64,000 nucleotides of DNA from Chachezhania antarctica (GTDB lineage: Bacteria > Pseudomonadota > Alphaproteobacteria > Rhodobacterales > Rhodobacteraceae): positions 127,945 through 191,944 of the forward strand of contig NZ_QZEX01000007.1 in the NCBI RefSeq assembly GCF_003646465.1, written 5' to 3'. Below, piece by piece: positions 17,304 through 27,770 of the stretch. Each line of letters opens with the position of its first letter. The first letter of the stretch is position 1. Position numbers and translations under genes: made by a program. Below the pieces are notes generated by a model. That model was given only the letters and a program-made list of their open reading frames with translations. It did no database searches and had not been told where the DNA came from.

Positions 17304-17759
17304 TCAGTTCTTGGACACGCGGTAGACCTTGTGGCAGGCGCTGCATGCGCCGCCGACATCGCCCATGGCCGCGCCGATGGCCTGCTGGCCTTCACCGGCG
17401 GCTGTCTTCATCGTCTGGGCGGCCTTGTGGAGATCCTCCCACTTGGCAGTGAAATCGGCCTTGTCGCCCCAGATCTCCGGCTTGGCGCTGCTGCCTTCCA
17501 TCGTGCCGGTCTCGGTGCCTTCGGGCCACAGCATGCTCTGGTCGATGCTGGTCACGGCGACGAGCGTGTCGGCGGCCACTTCGGCGCGCAGCTTGTCGTA
17601 TTCGATCTGCCCCTTGGCCATCCCGCCCAGCACGCCAAGGCTGTGGGCAAGCAGGCGCATTTCACCGTGGCGCGCGGCCATCGCGGCCTCGTTCGCGATG
17701 ACGGGAGCCGCGGTCAGCGACATGGCGGCTATGGCGGCGGAAAACAGGATGGATTTCAT
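17304..17759 (-). CDS. Cytochrome c' / c-556 family protein
   Basis: 151 residues from MKSILFSAAIAAMSLTAAPVIA, a clear Sec signal peptide; the upstream-extended frame lacks this feature. The single haem site CSACH is at residues 139-143, next to the C-terminus, as in four-helix-bundle cytochrome c' and c-556. Family helices are visible (EAAMAARHGEMRLLAHSLGVLGGMAKGQIEYD). Members bind NO or CO or carry electrons in the periplasm. It precedes the diheme cytochrome gene in the same unit. Confidence 0.9.
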   Translation of the reverse strand: MKSILFSAAIAAMSLTAAPVIANEAAMAARHGEMRLLAHSLGVLGGMAKGQIEYDKLRAEVAADTLVAVTSIDQSMLWPEGTETGTMEGSSAKPEIWGDKADFTAKWEDLHKAAQTMKTAAGEGQQAIGAAMGDVGGACSACHKVYRVSKN

Positions 17760-17910
17760 GACTTTCTCCCAAAAGGCAGCACCGTTGGGGCGGTGCGTCG
17801 GAAATGGCTTTGATCCCGAGACTGACGATGCGTAAACCGCGGCGACCTGTCCACCCCGCACAGAAGGCGGGCCTGCAGAAAGTCATGACATTTCCGCGAG
17901 CGTTGCCCCG

Positions 17911-18126
17911 TCAGTCCCCGTTGCCTGTCGTCTCGGCGGGAGCCTTCTGGACGGGGACGGAGCGGTGGCGTTCGGCCGTGGCCCAATCGGGCCAGTAGCC
18001 AAGCTTTTCGATCCCCGCGACAAGTGCCGCCAGCCCGATCATCACCGCCATGACGATCATCTTCCTCGTCGATGGCGGGTGCTTTGCCAGCCGCGACATC
18101 TTCACGAAATGGCGCGGGTTCATCAT
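17911..18126 (-). CDS. Small single-span membrane protein of unknown function
   Basis: 71 residues ([19 protein letters not shown]...) with one membrane helix around residues 23-40 ([21 protein letters not shown]) after a basic N-terminus, so the tail probably faces the periplasm. The ATG overlaps the hpt stop as ATGA (18123-18126), which argues that it is a real, translationally coupled gene. I recall similar short proteins behind hpt in related genomes, but no function is known. Confidence 0.7.
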   Translation of the reverse strand: MMNPRHFVKMSRLAKHPPSTRKMIVMAVMIGLAALVAGIEKLGYWPDWATAERHRSVPVQKAPAETTGNGD

Positions 18127-18674
18127 GTGAAACGGACCTTGCCGATATAGGGCAGGTTGCGGTTGCGCTGCGCGTAGTCGATCCCGTAACCCACCACGAA
18201 TTCGTCGGGGATCTCGAACCCGATCCAGTCGGCGCGGAAATCGACCTCGCGCCGGGATGGTTTGTCCAGAAGCGCAATGGTCTTCAGCCGCGCGGGCTGG
18301 CGGCTGCGCAGCAGGTTCACGACATGGTGCAGCGTGTGCCCGGTGTCGACGATGTCTTCCACCACCAGCACGTCGCGCCCTTCGATGGCGCCACGCAAAT
18401 CCTTCAGGATCTTCACCTCGCGCGAGGATTGCATTTCATTGCCGTAGGAGGATGCCTCCAGGAAATCCACCTCGATCGGCAGGTCCAGTTCGCGCACCAG
18501 ATCGGCGATGAAGATGAAGCTGCCGCGCAGAAGGCCCACGACGATCAGCTTGTTCGTATCGGCAAACTCGGTCTCGATGAGGCTGGAGAGGTCCTCGATC
18601 CGGGCGGCGATGGCCTTGGCCGAGATCATCTGGTCGATGACATAGGTCGTGCTCTTGTCGGTGGTGGTCGTCAT
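18123..18674 (-). CDS. hpt: Hypoxanthine phosphoribosyltransferase
   Basis: 183 residues from [14 protein letters not shown]; the 38-codon upstream extension overlaps the divergent gene and is rejected. Purine salvage: it converts hypoxanthine/guanine plus PRPP to IMP/GMP. The PRPP loop is [14 protein letters not shown], and the pyrophosphate loop is [12 protein letters not shown]. The C-terminal [22 protein letters not shown] is diagnostic for the Hpt type. It is the first gene of a two-gene unit with the small membrane protein. Confidence 0.95.
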   Translation of the reverse strand: MTTTTDKSTTYVIDQMISAKAIAARIEDLSSLIETEFADTNKLIVVGLLRGSFIFIADLVRELDLPIEVDFLEASSYGNEMQSSREVKILKDLRGAIEGRDVLVVEDIVDTGHTLHHVVNLLRSRQPARLKTIALLDKPSRREVDFRADWIGFEIPDEFVVGYGIDYAQRNRNLPYIGKVRFT

Positions 18675-18780
18675 GTGTCGATCGGAATCCTTTGGCCGCA
18701 GCCCCTTGATCTTTGCGCGCAAGCATAGGACAGAACGGTCCGATGTCACCCGTCCGTCGCCCGATTGCGCCCGTTTCGCC

Positions 18781-19224
18781 ATGACCAAACACTCTGAAAC
18801 CCGTACGCTGCCCTACAGCGCCCAGCAGATGTTCGATCTGGTGGCCGATGTGCAGCGCTATGATGAATTCCTGCCGTGGTGCTCGGCCGCCCGCATCAAC
18901 CGCCGTACCCCCATCGAGGGCGGCGAGGAGATCGAGGCCGACCTGATCGTGTCCTTCAAAGTCTTCCGCGAGAAGTTCGGCAGCAAGGTGCAACTTTACC
19001 CCGAAGAAAAGCGGATCGAGACCGCCTATATCGACGGACCGTTCAAGTACATGAACTCAACCTGGATCTTCCGCGATATCGAGGGCGGGTGCGAGGTGGA
19101 TTTCCACGTGGATTTCGAATTCCGCTCGGCCATGTTGCAGCGGCTGATCGGCGTCGTGTTCAACGAGGCGATGCAGCGGATCGTCCGCGCCTTCGAACAA
19201 CGCGCGCACAAGCTTTACGGCTGA
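18781..19224 (+). CDS. RatA/Coq10-type START-domain protein
   Basis: 147 residues from [24 protein letters not shown]. This is the polyketide-cyclase/START fold of ubiquinone-binding Coq10 and the RatA toxin-like family ([16 protein letters not shown]; the C-terminal [21 protein letters not shown]). In alphaproteobacteria this single-copy protein is usually taken as a Coq10-like quinone chaperone. No antitoxin partner RnfH lies beside it, which favours the quinone role. It converges with cinA, with five bases between the stops. Confidence 0.88.
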   Translation: MTKHSETRTLPYSAQQMFDLVADVQRYDEFLPWCSAARINRRTPIEGGEEIEADLIVSFKVFREKFGSKVQLYPEEKRIETAYIDGPFKYMNSTWIFRDIEGGCEVDFHVDFEFRSAMLQRLIGVVFNEAMQRIVRAFEQRAHKLYG

Positions 19225-19229
19225 GGCGT

Positions 19230-19724
19230 TCAGCCCGCGTCTGTCAGGGCTGCGGCCAGCAGGTTCAGCGCGTGATCGCGGGAGACGGCGCGGACGGCGG
19301 CACGGCCTAACGCGCCGAAATCCTTCGATTCCGTGATCGTTTCGCGCCCGTCATACGCCACGGCAAAGCACACCCGGCCTTCCGGCTTGTGCTCCGACCC
19401 GCCCGGCCCGGCAATGCCGGTGATGGCGACGGTCAGCTGCGCGTGGGAATGCTTCAGCGCGCCGTCGGCCATTTCGCGGGCGGTTTCCTCGGACACTGCG
19501 CCGTGGGCCTCCAGCGTATCTTCCGTCACGCCCAGCATCTCGCGCTTGGCGGCGTTGGAATAGACCACGAACCCGCGTTCCACCACGGCGGACGATCCCG
19601 GTACGTCGATCAGGGCCGATGCGACCATGCCCCCGGTGCAGCTTTCGGCGGTGGCGATGCGGATGCCCCGGGCCTTCGCGGCCTCCAGCAGGGCGGGGAT
19701 GTCTTCGGCGCCGGGTCTTGTCAT
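19230..19724 (-). CDS. CinA C-terminal domain protein (nicotinamide-nucleotide amidase, PncC type)
   Basis: 164 residues, so only the CinA C-terminal (PncC) domain and not the two-domain CinA. The active-site region reads ATAESCTGGMVASALIDVPGSS, and ITGIAGPGGSEHKPEGRVCFA is the second signature. It deamidates NMN to nicotinate mononucleotide in the pyridine nucleotide cycle. Its ATG overlaps the pgpA stop as ATGA (19721-19724). It is last of the ispDF-pgpA-cinA unit. Confidence 0.92.
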   Translation of the reverse strand: MTRPGAEDIPALLEAAKARGIRIATAESCTGGMVASALIDVPGSSAVVERGFVVYSNAAKREMLGVTEDTLEAHGAVSEETAREMADGALKHSHAQLTVAITGIAGPGGSEHKPEGRVCFAVAYDGRETITESKDFGALGRAAVRAVSRDHALNLLAAALTDAG

Positions 19725-20230
19725 AGGCCAAGTGCTCCGTGTGCGATGCCGGCCAGGATGATCACCCCGATGGCCGCCATGACGCCGGCGATCAGGTCGT
19801 CGGCCATGAGCCCGATTGCGCCGTGCTTCCGGTCGGCCCAGCCGACGGGGCCGGGTTTCCAGATGTCGAACAGGCGGAACAGCACGAAGGCGGCGATCAG
19901 CCCCGGCCAGAGCGCCAGCAGCGACACGCCGTTGTTGGCCGCCCCGAACGAGATCGGGAGGAGTGCGATCAGCTGCCCCGCGACCTCGTCGATGACGACT
20001 TCCGAAGGGTCTTCGCCCCATCCGTCACGGCGCATCCGGTCGGCCGCCCAAAGACCTGCGCCGACAAGGAGGCAGATGAGCGCGATCAGGATGTAGGGCG
20101 TGCCGACGCCGAACAGGACATGGCACAGGAACAGGATCGGGTAGGCGAGAGCCGATCCCCAGGTTCCGGGCGCCGGGCGCAGGTGGCCGACACCGCCGCA
20201 GGTGCCGATGAAGTGGGCAAGCTTGCTCAT
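19721..20230 (-). CDS. pgpA: Phosphatidylglycerophosphatase A
   Basis: 169 residues, an integral membrane enzyme that removes the phosphate from phosphatidylglycerophosphate. Motifs are [10 protein letters not shown] near the N-terminus and [13 protein letters not shown] near the C-terminus, with the acidic [10 protein letters not shown] segment between them; about four hydrophobic spans. It overlaps ispDF upstream by four bases (20227-20230) and cinA downstream by four, so all three are translationally coupled. Confidence 0.93.
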   Translation of the reverse strand: MSKLAHFIGTCGGVGHLRPAPGTWGSALAYPILFLCHVLFGVGTPYILIALICLLVGAGLWAADRMRRDGWGEDPSEVVIDEVAGQLIALLPISFGAANNGVSLLALWPGLIAAFVLFRLFDIWKPGPVGWADRKHGAIGLMADDLIAGVMAAIGVIILAGIAHGALGL

Positions 20231-21378
20231 GCGCGCACCAGAAGGGCGGTGGCTTGCGCCGCGATGCCCTCTCCCCGGCCGGTGAAGCCCAGCCGTTCGG
20301 TTGTCGTGGCCTTGATGGATACGGCCGATGGGGGAAGGTCCATCAGGCCGGCCATCGCCTCTTGCATGGCAGCGGCATGGGGGCCGATCTTGGGCTGTTC
20401 GCAGATCAGCGTGCAGTCGATATTGGCGATCCGGTAGCCATGTTCGGCCACGCGGGCCACGGCGTGCTTCAGGAAGATCGCGCTGTCGGCGTCCTTCCAT
20501 TGCGGATCGGACGGCGGGAAGTGCCGCCCGATGTCGCCATCGGCCAGCGCGCCGTAGATCGCATCGGTCACCGCGTGCATGCCGACATCGGCATCGGAAT
20601 GACCCGAAAGCGTGCGGTCGTGGGGCACTTTCACGCCGCACAGGATCACGTGATCCCCGGGGGCGAAGCGGTGCACGTCGAACCCGTTGCCAAGCCGCAT
20701 GGGCGGGACATCGACGCCGCCCGCAAGGATGCGTTCGGCGCGGGCGAAATCCTCGGGGCGGGTGATCTTCATGTTGTCGGATTCTCCGGGCACGATGGCG
20801 ACCTCCATGCCGGCGGCGCGGGCGACTTCGACGTCGTCGGCGGCCTGGCCTGTGTATTGTGAATGCGCTGCCCGGATCGCGTCCAGCGCGAATCCCTGCG
20901 GCGTTTGAGCGGCATAGAGACCGGTGCGGTCCTGGACCCCGGTGACGGTGGCCCCTTTGCCCGTCCACAACGCATCCGTGACGGGCAGGGCGGGGGCTGC
21001 GGCCGGATGGGTGTCCAGCGCCTTCGCCACCGCCTCGATCAGCGCGACGGAAATGCAGGGCCGGGCGGCGTCGTGAATCAGGACACGCGCGGCCCTGGTG
21101 CCCTCCAGCGCGGCAAGGCCCGCGGCCACGGACGCGGCCCGGGTTGCGCCGCCTTCGGTCAGGATCAGGTCTGCTTGGCCCGTAACACGGGATTCGGTGT
21201 CGCCCTGCGGCAGCACCACGACGATGGGGCCGATGGACGGCGCGGCGCGGAAGGCGTCGAGCGTCCAGTCGATCACCGGGCGTCCCGCGACGGTCTGCCA
21301 TTGCTTGGCCAGCCCGCCCCCGGCACGGATGCCGCGTCCGGCGGCGACGATCAGGGCAGCGGTCAGCGGAGCGGTCAT
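20227..21378 (-). CDS. ispDF: Bifunctional IspD-IspF (MEP pathway)
   Basis: 383 residues from [16 protein letters not shown]. The N-terminal IspD domain (residues 1-225) has the CTP-binding [16 protein letters not shown] and DAARP. The C-terminal IspF domain (from about 227) has metal ligands in GNGFDVHRF and the [15 protein letters not shown] block. It carries out steps three and five of the methylerythritol phosphate route; the fused form is common in alphaproteobacteria. It heads the coupled ispDF-pgpA-cinA unit. It is divergent from dusB across 261 bases in which no clear motif was found. Confidence 0.95.
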   Translation of the reverse strand: MTAPLTAALIVAAGRGIRAGGGLAKQWQTVAGRPVIDWTLDAFRAAPSIGPIVVVLPQGDTESRVTGQADLILTEGGATRAASVAAGLAALEGTRAARVLIHDAARPCISVALIEAVAKALDTHPAAAPALPVTDALWTGKGATVTGVQDRTGLYAAQTPQGFALDAIRAAHSQYTGQAADDVEVARAAGMEVAIVPGESDNMKITRPEDFARAERILAGGVDVPPMRLGNGFDVHRFAPGDHVILCGVKVPHDRTLSGHSDADVGMHAVTDAIYGALADGDIGRHFPPSDPQWKDADSAIFLKHAVARVAEHGYRIANIDCTLICEQPKIGPHAAAMQEAMAGLMDLPPSAVSIKATTTERLGFTGRGEGIAAQATALLVRA

Positions 21379-21639
21379 CGGAAAGGGACTTTCGGTTCGC
21401 GCGGCCGACGCAAGGGGCGGCAAACGCCAGAGTTGTAGTGCCGCGATAAGGTTACCAAGGGGCAGCCGACCGCCGTCTGTCGCGACTGTTTACGGCGTGG
21501 CGCAGGGAGGAGCAATCGACCGGTCATATGTGCGCAATAATTGGGCGTTAAGCTGAGTTGGCACAAAAGAGCATCCCGGATTCATTGTAAGATGCCGCTG
21601 CAGGCGGTAGGCCAGACGAAACTGCTTAGGGATTAGGCA

Positions 21640-22650
21640 TTGGGTCTCCAGATAGCGAACATGGACGTCCGGCCGCCGGTCCTTCTGGCGCCGATGGCGG
21701 GAATCACCGACAGGCCATTCCGCGATCTGGCGCTGCGTTACGGCGCGGGGATGGTGGTCAGTGAAATGGTGGCAAGCCAGGAGATGGTGCAGGCCAAGCC
21801 CGGCGTGCGCGAAAAGGCCGAGCTTGGCGCCGGAACGGCAGGCACGTCTGTCCAGCTTGCCGGGCGCGATCCGGTGTGGATCGCCGAGGCCGCGCGGCAG
21901 GTTGCGGACCGTGGCGCGCGGGTGATCGACATCAACATGGGCTGCCCCGCGAAGAAGGTCACGAACGGGTATTCCGGCTCGGCCCTGATGCGGACGCCGG
22001 ACCACGCCCTGCGGATGATCGAGGCCGTGGTCGGCGCCGTCGATGTGCCGGTGACGCTGAAGATGCGGCTGGGTTGGGATGACGATTGCCTGAACGCGCC
22101 GTCTATCGCGCAGCGCGCGGAATCGGCGGGCGTGGCGATGATCACCGTCCACGGGCGCACGCGGTGCCAGTTCTACAAGGGCCGTGCCGATTGGGCCGCT
22201 GTGGCGGGGACCAAGGCAAGCGTAGGCGTGCCCGTCGTGGTGAACGGCGATATCGTCGATGCGACGTCGGCCCGCGCGGCGCTGAAGGCATCTGGCGCGG
22301 ATGGCGTCATGATCGGGCGCGGCGCACAGGGGCGGCCGTGGTTGCCGGGGCAGGTGGCGCATCTGCTCTACGGCACGTCGGCGCCGGATGTGCCGAACGG
22401 GGCGGCCCGCGGTGACGTGGTGGCCGCGCATTACGAGGCGATGCTCGAATTCTACGGTCTGGACCTGGGCGTTCGCGTCGCCCGGAAGCACCTGGGCTGG
22501 TATCTGGATGCGGCGGCGGAAGATGCCGGAACGGACGTTCCCAAACCGCTCCGCAGGGCGATCCTGACATCGACCGATCCCCGGGCCGTCATCGGCCTGA
22601 TCCGCGCGGCCTTTGCCGACGCGCTGGCAGACACGCAGGTTGCGGCATGA
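21640..22650 (+). CDS. dusB: tRNA-dihydrouridine synthase (DusB / NifR3)
   Basis: 336 residues from TTG 21640. An FMN-dependent TIM barrel that reduces uridines in the tRNA D-loop. The active-site Cys102 is in NMGCPAKKV; APMAGITDRPFR and GVMIGRGAQGRPW contact FMN. It opens the nifR3-ntrB-ntrC order known from Rhodobacter capsulatus, and its stop overlaps the ntrB start as ATGA (22647-22650), so the tRNA enzyme and the nitrogen sensor are coupled in translation. Confidence 0.95.
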   Translation: MGLQIANMDVRPPVLLAPMAGITDRPFRDLALRYGAGMVVSEMVASQEMVQAKPGVREKAELGAGTAGTSVQLAGRDPVWIAEAARQVADRGARVIDINMGCPAKKVTNGYSGSALMRTPDHALRMIEAVVGAVDVPVTLKMRLGWDDDCLNAPSIAQRAESAGVAMITVHGRTRCQFYKGRADWAAVAGTKASVGVPVVVNGDIVDATSARAALKASGADGVMIGRGAQGRPWLPGQVAHLLYGTSAPDVPNGAARGDVVAAHYEAMLEFYGLDLGVRVARKHLGWYLDAAAEDAGTDVPKPLRRAILTSTDPRAVIGLIRAAFADALADTQVAA

Positions 22651-23996
22651 GCAAGAAGTCGAACACCTCCGCCGCGAAGCCCGACAAGACAGCCAAGGCC
22701 ACGAAGATCGAACCCCTGGCCAATTCCTATGTCTCGACCTACAGCGACACCGAACCGGGCGCGCCCGTGGCGTCGAAGGACGGGGACGGGACGCTCTGGG
22801 CCTCGATCCCGGTGCCGGCGGTCCTGATCGACGCGAAAGACCTGATCGCCGATGTGAACCCGGCGGGCGAGGGGTTCATGAACGCCTCGGCCAAGGCGCT
22901 GGCGGGAACGCCGGTCTGGGACCAGCTGGCCATCGACGCGCCCATCGAACAGGCGCTCGAACGCGCGCGGGCCGCCGGGTCGCCATTGTTCGTGAACGAT
23001 GTGGATGTCGGCAACGGTAACCGCGCGCCGATGCAATGCGCGCTGCAATTCGCCCCCGTGCAGGGACGGCCGGGCGAGATGCTGTTGATGATCGCCCCGC
23101 GCGAACTGGCGGGGCGCGTGTCGCAGAGCCTTTCGGTCAAGTCCGCCGCGCAATCCGCCATCGGCATGGCGGAGCTGCTGGCGCACGAGATCAAGAACCC
23201 GCTGGCCGGCATCACCGGTGCGGCGCAGCTCCTTAGCATGAACCTCGAACCCGGGGATCAGGAATTGACCGACCTGATCGTGGCCGAAAGCCGGCGGATC
23301 GTGAAGCTGCTGGAGCAGGTGGAACAGTTCGGCAACCTGTCGCCGCCGGACCTGAAGCCCGTGAACCTGCATGACGTGCTGGACCGCGCCCGGCGCTCCG
23401 CGCTGCTGGGCTTCGGCGCGCACATGAAGATCATCGAGGATTACGACCCCTCGCTGCCGATGGCCGTGGGCGACCCGGACCAGCTTTTGCAGGTGATCCT
23501 GAACCTTCTGAAGAATGCCTCCGAAGTGGCCGACGCCAAGGGCGGCACGATCCGGCTGCATTCCTACTACGAACATTCCTTCTCGTTGCGGCGGTCGGAC
23601 GGGCAGGGGCAATCGTTGCCCTTGCAGATCGAGATCATCGATGACGGCCCCGGCATCTCGGAAAAGATCAAGGCCGACATCTTCGAGCCTTTCGTCTCCG
23701 GACGCGAGAATGGCAGCGGGCTGGGCCTGGCGCTGGTATCGAAAATCATGTCCGATCACGGCGGCTGGATTTCTCTCAGCTCGGTGCCGGGGCACACCGT
23801 GTTCCGGCTCTCCCTCCCCCGGGTGCCGACCGAGAAACCCAGGAAGTCGGACAAGGTTGAAGAAGGGGCCGGTGGCAAAGCTGCGCAAGGCCCCGACGAT
23901 GGTACCGACCCCGACCGGAAGGCTGGCGGCAGGACAGACAAGCAATCGAGCGGGCGCGTCTCTGGGGGAGACGATGCCAATAAGGAGGCTCACTGA
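22647..23996 (+). CDS. ntrB: Nitrogen regulation sensor kinase NtrB
   Basis: 449 residues, long for NtrB. A PAS domain (about residues 45-145: [23 protein letters not shown]) is followed by the phospho-acceptor His180 in [18 protein letters not shown] and an HATPase domain with [14 protein letters not shown] and GSGLGLALV. It senses nitrogen status through PII and phosphorylates NtrC. Odd points are a Lys/Thr-rich N-terminal tail of about 40 residues and a charged, Gly/Asp/Lys-rich C-terminal tail of about 60 residues after the last kinase strand (RLSLPRVP). It overlaps ntrC by one base. Confidence 0.95.
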   Translation: MSKKSNTSAAKPDKTAKATKIEPLANSYVSTYSDTEPGAPVASKDGDGTLWASIPVPAVLIDAKDLIADVNPAGEGFMNASAKALAGTPVWDQLAIDAPIEQALERARAAGSPLFVNDVDVGNGNRAPMQCALQFAPVQGRPGEMLLMIAPRELAGRVSQSLSVKSAAQSAIGMAELLAHEIKNPLAGITGAAQLLSMNLEPGDQELTDLIVAESRRIVKLLEQVEQFGNLSPPDLKPVNLHDVLDRARRSALLGFGAHMKIIEDYDPSLPMAVGDPDQLLQVILNLLKNASEVADAKGGTIRLHSYYEHSFSLRRSDGQGQSLPLQIEIIDDGPGISEKIKADIFEPFVSGRENGSGLGLALVSKIMSDHGGWISLSSVPGHTVFRLSLPRVPTEKPRKSDKVEEGAGGKAAQGPDDGTDPDRKAGGRTDKQSSGRVSGGDDANKEAH

Positions 23997-25399
23997 TGGA
24001 TGGAACGGTACTGGTTGCCGATGACGACCGCACGATCCGAACGGTCCTTACGCAGGCTCTGACACGCGCGGGCTGCAAGGTGCACGCGACGTCTTCGCTG
24101 ACAACGCTGCTTCGCTGGGTGGGCGAAGGGAAGGGCGATGTCGTCATTTCCGACGTCATGATGCCCGATGGAAACGGGCTGGAAATGCTGCCCAAGATCG
24201 CGCAGGAGCGGCCCGGCCTGCCGGTGATCGTGATCTCGGCGCAGAACACGATCATGACGGCGATCCAGGCGGCCGAGGCGGATGCCTACGATTACCTGCC
24301 CAAGCCCTTCGATCTGCCGGACCTGATGAAGCGGACGGCCCGGGCGCTGGAACTGCGCCAGCGCGCGCCCACGCCGCAGGCGACGCCCGGTCATGTCCCG
24401 TCGCTGTCGACGCCGATCGACGATGACGGTCCCGACGATCTTCCGCTGGTGGGCCGCACGCCCGCGATGCAGGCGCTGTACCGCCTTGTCGCGCGGGTGA
24501 TGAACACCGATCTGCCGGTGCTGATCACAGGGGAAAGCGGCACTGGCAAGTCGCTTATCGCGCGGGTTCTGCACGATTTTTCCGACCGGCGCTCGCTGCC
24601 GTTCATATCCGTCGATGCGAACGACCTGACCGATCTGGAAGGCCCCGCCAAGGTCATGGCGCGTGCCCGTGGCGGCACGGTCCTGATCGAGGAGATCGCG
24701 GATATCCCGGACGAGATCCAGGCCCGCATCGTGCGCATGATCGATGCGCCGTCGGACGAATCGGCAAGGTTCATTGCCACCTCGCAGCGCGATCTTTCCC
24801 CTGATGCCTCGGGCGGCGGACGGCGGGTGCGCGATGACCTGTACTACCGGCTGAGCGGCGCCACCATCGAAGTGCCGCCGCTGCGGGAGCGCGTCGACGA
24901 CATCGCGCTGCTGACGGAGCATTTCCTGGCCCGGGCCCGCCGCGACGGCGCGCCGGAACGGTTCCTGAGCCAACCTGCCGTGGCGCTCTTCCGGTCCTAC
25001 GTGTGGCCGGGCAACGTGCGTCAGCTGGAAAACGCCGTTCGGCGGCTTGTCCTGACCTCGCGCACGGAAGAGATCAGCAAGGCCGATGTCGAAGCGGTTC
25101 TGGGCGCCCAGCCCGACGTGACCCCGGTCACCGGTGGCGGCGATACGCAGAAGCTTTCGGCCTCGGTCGCGCAGCACCTCAGGCGGTATTTCGACCTTCA
25201 TGGCAACATGTTGCCGCCTCCGGGCCTCTATGGCCGGATCCTGAAGGAGGTCGAGACTCCGCTGATCGAAATCGCGCTGGAAGCGACCGGCGGAAACCAG
25301 GCGAAATGTGCCGAACTTCTGGGGATCAACCGGAATACGCTCAGGAAAAAAATCACACATCTCGATATTCACGTGACACGGCGGCGCAAGATGATGTAA
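23996..25399 (+). CDS. ntrC: Nitrogen regulator NtrC, sigma-54-independent type
   Basis: 467 residues. Receiver domain with Asp53 (ISDVMMPDG). AAA+ domain with Walker A GESGTGKS near 180, Walker B TVLIEEI and arginine-finger region YYRLSG. C-terminal Fis-type HTH ([22 protein letters not shown]). The stretch that should carry GAFTGA between ISVDAND and GGTVLIEEI (about residues 205-230) is short and lacks it. Rhodobacter NtrC is known to lack this loop and to activate sigma-70 RNA polymerase, so the same is inferred here. Confidence 0.95.
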   Translation: MDGTVLVADDDRTIRTVLTQALTRAGCKVHATSSLTTLLRWVGEGKGDVVISDVMMPDGNGLEMLPKIAQERPGLPVIVISAQNTIMTAIQAAEADAYDYLPKPFDLPDLMKRTARALELRQRAPTPQATPGHVPSLSTPIDDDGPDDLPLVGRTPAMQALYRLVARVMNTDLPVLITGESGTGKSLIARVLHDFSDRRSLPFISVDANDLTDLEGPAKVMARARGGTVLIEEIADIPDEIQARIVRMIDAPSDESARFIATSQRDLSPDASGGGRRVRDDLYYRLSGATIEVPPLRERVDDIALLTEHFLARARRDGAPERFLSQPAVALFRSYVWPGNVRQLENAVRRLVLTSRTEEISKADVEAVLGAQPDVTPVTGGGDTQKLSASVAQHLRRYFDLHGNMLPPPGLYGRILKEVETPLIEIALEATGGNQAKCAELLGINRNTLRKKITHLDIHVTRRRKMM

Positions 25400-25499
25400 A
25401 TCGGCCACAGAAGCGTGGCGAAGAATCCCCTGCAATGGGGACGGCCACGACATGTGGCGTCCGGTAAGCAGGCCGACGCATCATCAATGAGGTCGGCTG

Positions 25500-27746
25500 G
25501 TGGCAAGCCTGTCACAATTCGGAGCAGTTCCGGGCTTTCGCCGTTGGCGGCGGACCCGGCGCGGTTCCACCATCCTGACGCTCAGCCTTGTGGGGCTGGG
25601 CCCGCTTCTGGCGATCAGCACTTTCCTTGTGATCGGTCCGTTCAACGCGGGCGGTGTGGGATCGGGCCTGTTGCAGCGCGCCGTGCTGCTGGCGGATCTG
25701 GTCTACGTGCTGGTCATCGCGGCGATGGTGCTGGGGCAGGTGGGCCGGCTGTTCGCCGCCCGCCGCGCCAAATCCGCGGGTTCGGCCCTGCACCTGCGTC
25801 TGATCGGGGTCTTCACGCTTCTGGCGCTGCTGCCGACCGTGACGGTGGCCATCTTCGCCGGGCTGACGATCAATATCGGGCTTGAGGGCTGGTTTTCCGA
25901 CCGGGTGCGCAACGTGGTGGGATCGTCCCTTTCCGCGGCGCAGGCCTACAAGGACGAGCTGTCCGATGGCCTCGCCGAAGATGCCGAGGCGCTGGCCAAT
26001 TTCCTTGATCGCGAACGCTCGCGCACCTTCTTCATGGATGCCGGGCGGATCCGTCAGCTTCTGGGCACCGGGCAAAGCCTTGTCCAGCGCGGCCTGCGCG
26101 AGGCTTACGTGATCGACGGCGCGGGCGAGGTCTGGGCGCGCGGCGAAGGATCGTACCTGTTCGATTTCGAGAAACCCGCCCCCGAACTGATCACCCAGGC
26201 CCGGCAGGACGGGCTGGTGATCATCGAGGATTGGGACAACGACGAATTCCGCGCCCTGATCCCGCTGCGCGCCTTCGTCGACCGGTTCCTCTATGTCAGC
26301 CGCGAGGTCGACGGCGACATGCTCAACCTGCTGGATGAAACGCAGGAAACGGTGCTGCTGTACCAGCAGCTGGAACAGGAACGCGGGCGGGTTCTGTTCA
26401 ATTTCGGCGTGCTCTACGTGGGCTTCGCGCTGATCCTGATCCTGGCTGCCGTCTGGCTGGGGCTGTGGTTCGCGGAACGCCTGTCGCGGCCCGTGGGGCG
26501 GCTGACCAACGCGGCGCAGAAAGTCGGCTCGGGCGATCTGGACGTTCGCGTCGTTGAAGACGAAGGCGATGACGAAATTTCCATGCTGGGCCGCTACTTC
26601 AACCAGATGACGCGGCAGTTGAAGGCCCAGCGTCAGACGCTTCTGGACAACACTCGCCAGATCGAAGACCGGCGACGTCTGTTCGATTCCGTTCTGTCGT
26701 CGGTCACGTCCGGCGTCGTGGGTATCGACCGTGACGGAAAGGTGACCTTCGTCAACCGCTCCGCCCGGCGCCTGCTGAACTGGGAGGACGACGGGCACGA
26801 CGTGTCATTGTCCGTCGCCGTGCCGGAATTCATGGCCCTGTTCGAAGACCTGAAAGCCGACCGGAACGAAAGCATCCAGGGGTCCGTCAAGGTGATCCGC
26901 GGCGGTCGTCAGGAGAACCTGCTGGTGCGCGTGGCCGTGCGGCGCGGGGTGGGCGGGACGCTCGATGGTTATGTCGTGGCCTTCGATGACGTGACCGACC
27001 TTGTCAGCGCCCAGCGGATGGCGGCCTGGGGCGATATTGCCCGGCGTATCGCGCACGAGATCAAGAACCCGCTGACGCCGATCCAGCTGTCGGCGGAACG
27101 GATCAAGCGCAAGTTCGCGCCGATGGTGGGCGACGAGTCCGACCGGTTGGAATCGATGACCGATGTCATCATCCGCCAGACGGGCGACCTGCGCCGGATC
27201 GTGGACGAGTTTTCGAAATTCGCCCGGATGCCGGAACCCGAACGCCAGCCCGAAGACGTAACCCGCCTTGTCCGCGATGCGGTGTTGCTGCAGCAGGACG
27301 GCCAGCCCGGGGTGACGTTCGAGGCGAACCTGCCCGACACCCCGATGATGGCCGAAATCGACGCGACGATGATCAGCCAGGCGCTGACCAACCTTATCAA
27401 GAATGCCGGCGAAGCCATTGGCACATTACAGGAAAAAGGCGCGCCCGAGGGGCATGTGCCGGCAATCCGTGTGCAACTTTCGCAGAATTCCGACGGCCCC
27501 GGCCACCGCTGCGAGATCACGATTGCCGACAACGGCATCGGCCTGCCGGAAGATCGCGCGCGGCTGTTCGAACCCTATGTGACCACCCGCGACGCCGGCA
27601 CCGGCCTTGGCCTGCCCATCGTCAAGAAGATCATCGAAGAACATGGCGGAACGCTGACCCTCGAGGACGCGCCGCTGCTGACCCCTGGCCAGACCCACAA
27701 GGGCGCCATGGCGGTCATCCGACTGCCTCTGCCCGAGGCGCACTAG
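25500..27746 (+). CDS. ntrY: Nitrogen/redox sensor kinase NtrY
   Basis: 748 residues from GTG 25500. Membrane segments lie near residues 25-45, 60-80, 100-125 and 305-325, flanking a periplasmic region of about 180 residues. Then come HAMP (LSRPVGRLTNAAQKVGSGDLDVRV), PAS (SSVTSGVVGIDRDGKVTFVNRSA), the acceptor His519 in [20 protein letters not shown] and the HATPase domain (TNLIKNAGEAI, ADNGIGLP, GTGLGLPIV). It partners NtrX, 24 bases downstream. About 100 bases separate it from ntrC, so a second promoter may exist. Confidence 0.94.
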   Translation: MASLSQFGAVPGFRRWRRTRRGSTILTLSLVGLGPLLAISTFLVIGPFNAGGVGSGLLQRAVLLADLVYVLVIAAMVLGQVGRLFAARRAKSAGSALHLRLIGVFTLLALLPTVTVAIFAGLTINIGLEGWFSDRVRNVVGSSLSAAQAYKDELSDGLAEDAEALANFLDRERSRTFFMDAGRIRQLLGTGQSLVQRGLREAYVIDGAGEVWARGEGSYLFDFEKPAPELITQARQDGLVIIEDWDNDEFRALIPLRAFVDRFLYVSREVDGDMLNLLDETQETVLLYQQLEQERGRVLFNFGVLYVGFALILILAAVWLGLWFAERLSRPVGRLTNAAQKVGSGDLDVRVVEDEGDDEISMLGRYFNQMTRQLKAQRQTLLDNTRQIEDRRRLFDSVLSSVTSGVVGIDRDGKVTFVNRSARRLLNWEDDGHDVSLSVAVPEFMALFEDLKADRNESIQGSVKVIRGGRQENLLVRVAVRRGVGGTLDGYVVAFDDVTDLVSAQRMAAWGDIARRIAHEIKNPLTPIQLSAERIKRKFAPMVGDESDRLESMTDVIIRQTGDLRRIVDEFSKFARMPEPERQPEDVTRLVRDAVLLQQDGQPGVTFEANLPDTPMMAEIDATMISQALTNLIKNAGEAIGTLQEKGAPEGHVPAIRVQLSQNSDGPGHRCEITIADNGIGLPEDRARLFEPYVTTRDAGTGLGLPIVKKIIEEHGGTLTLEDAPLLTPGQTHKGAMAVIRLPLPEAH

Positions 27747-27770
27747 ACAGAGAAGAAGAGCAGGACCGAT

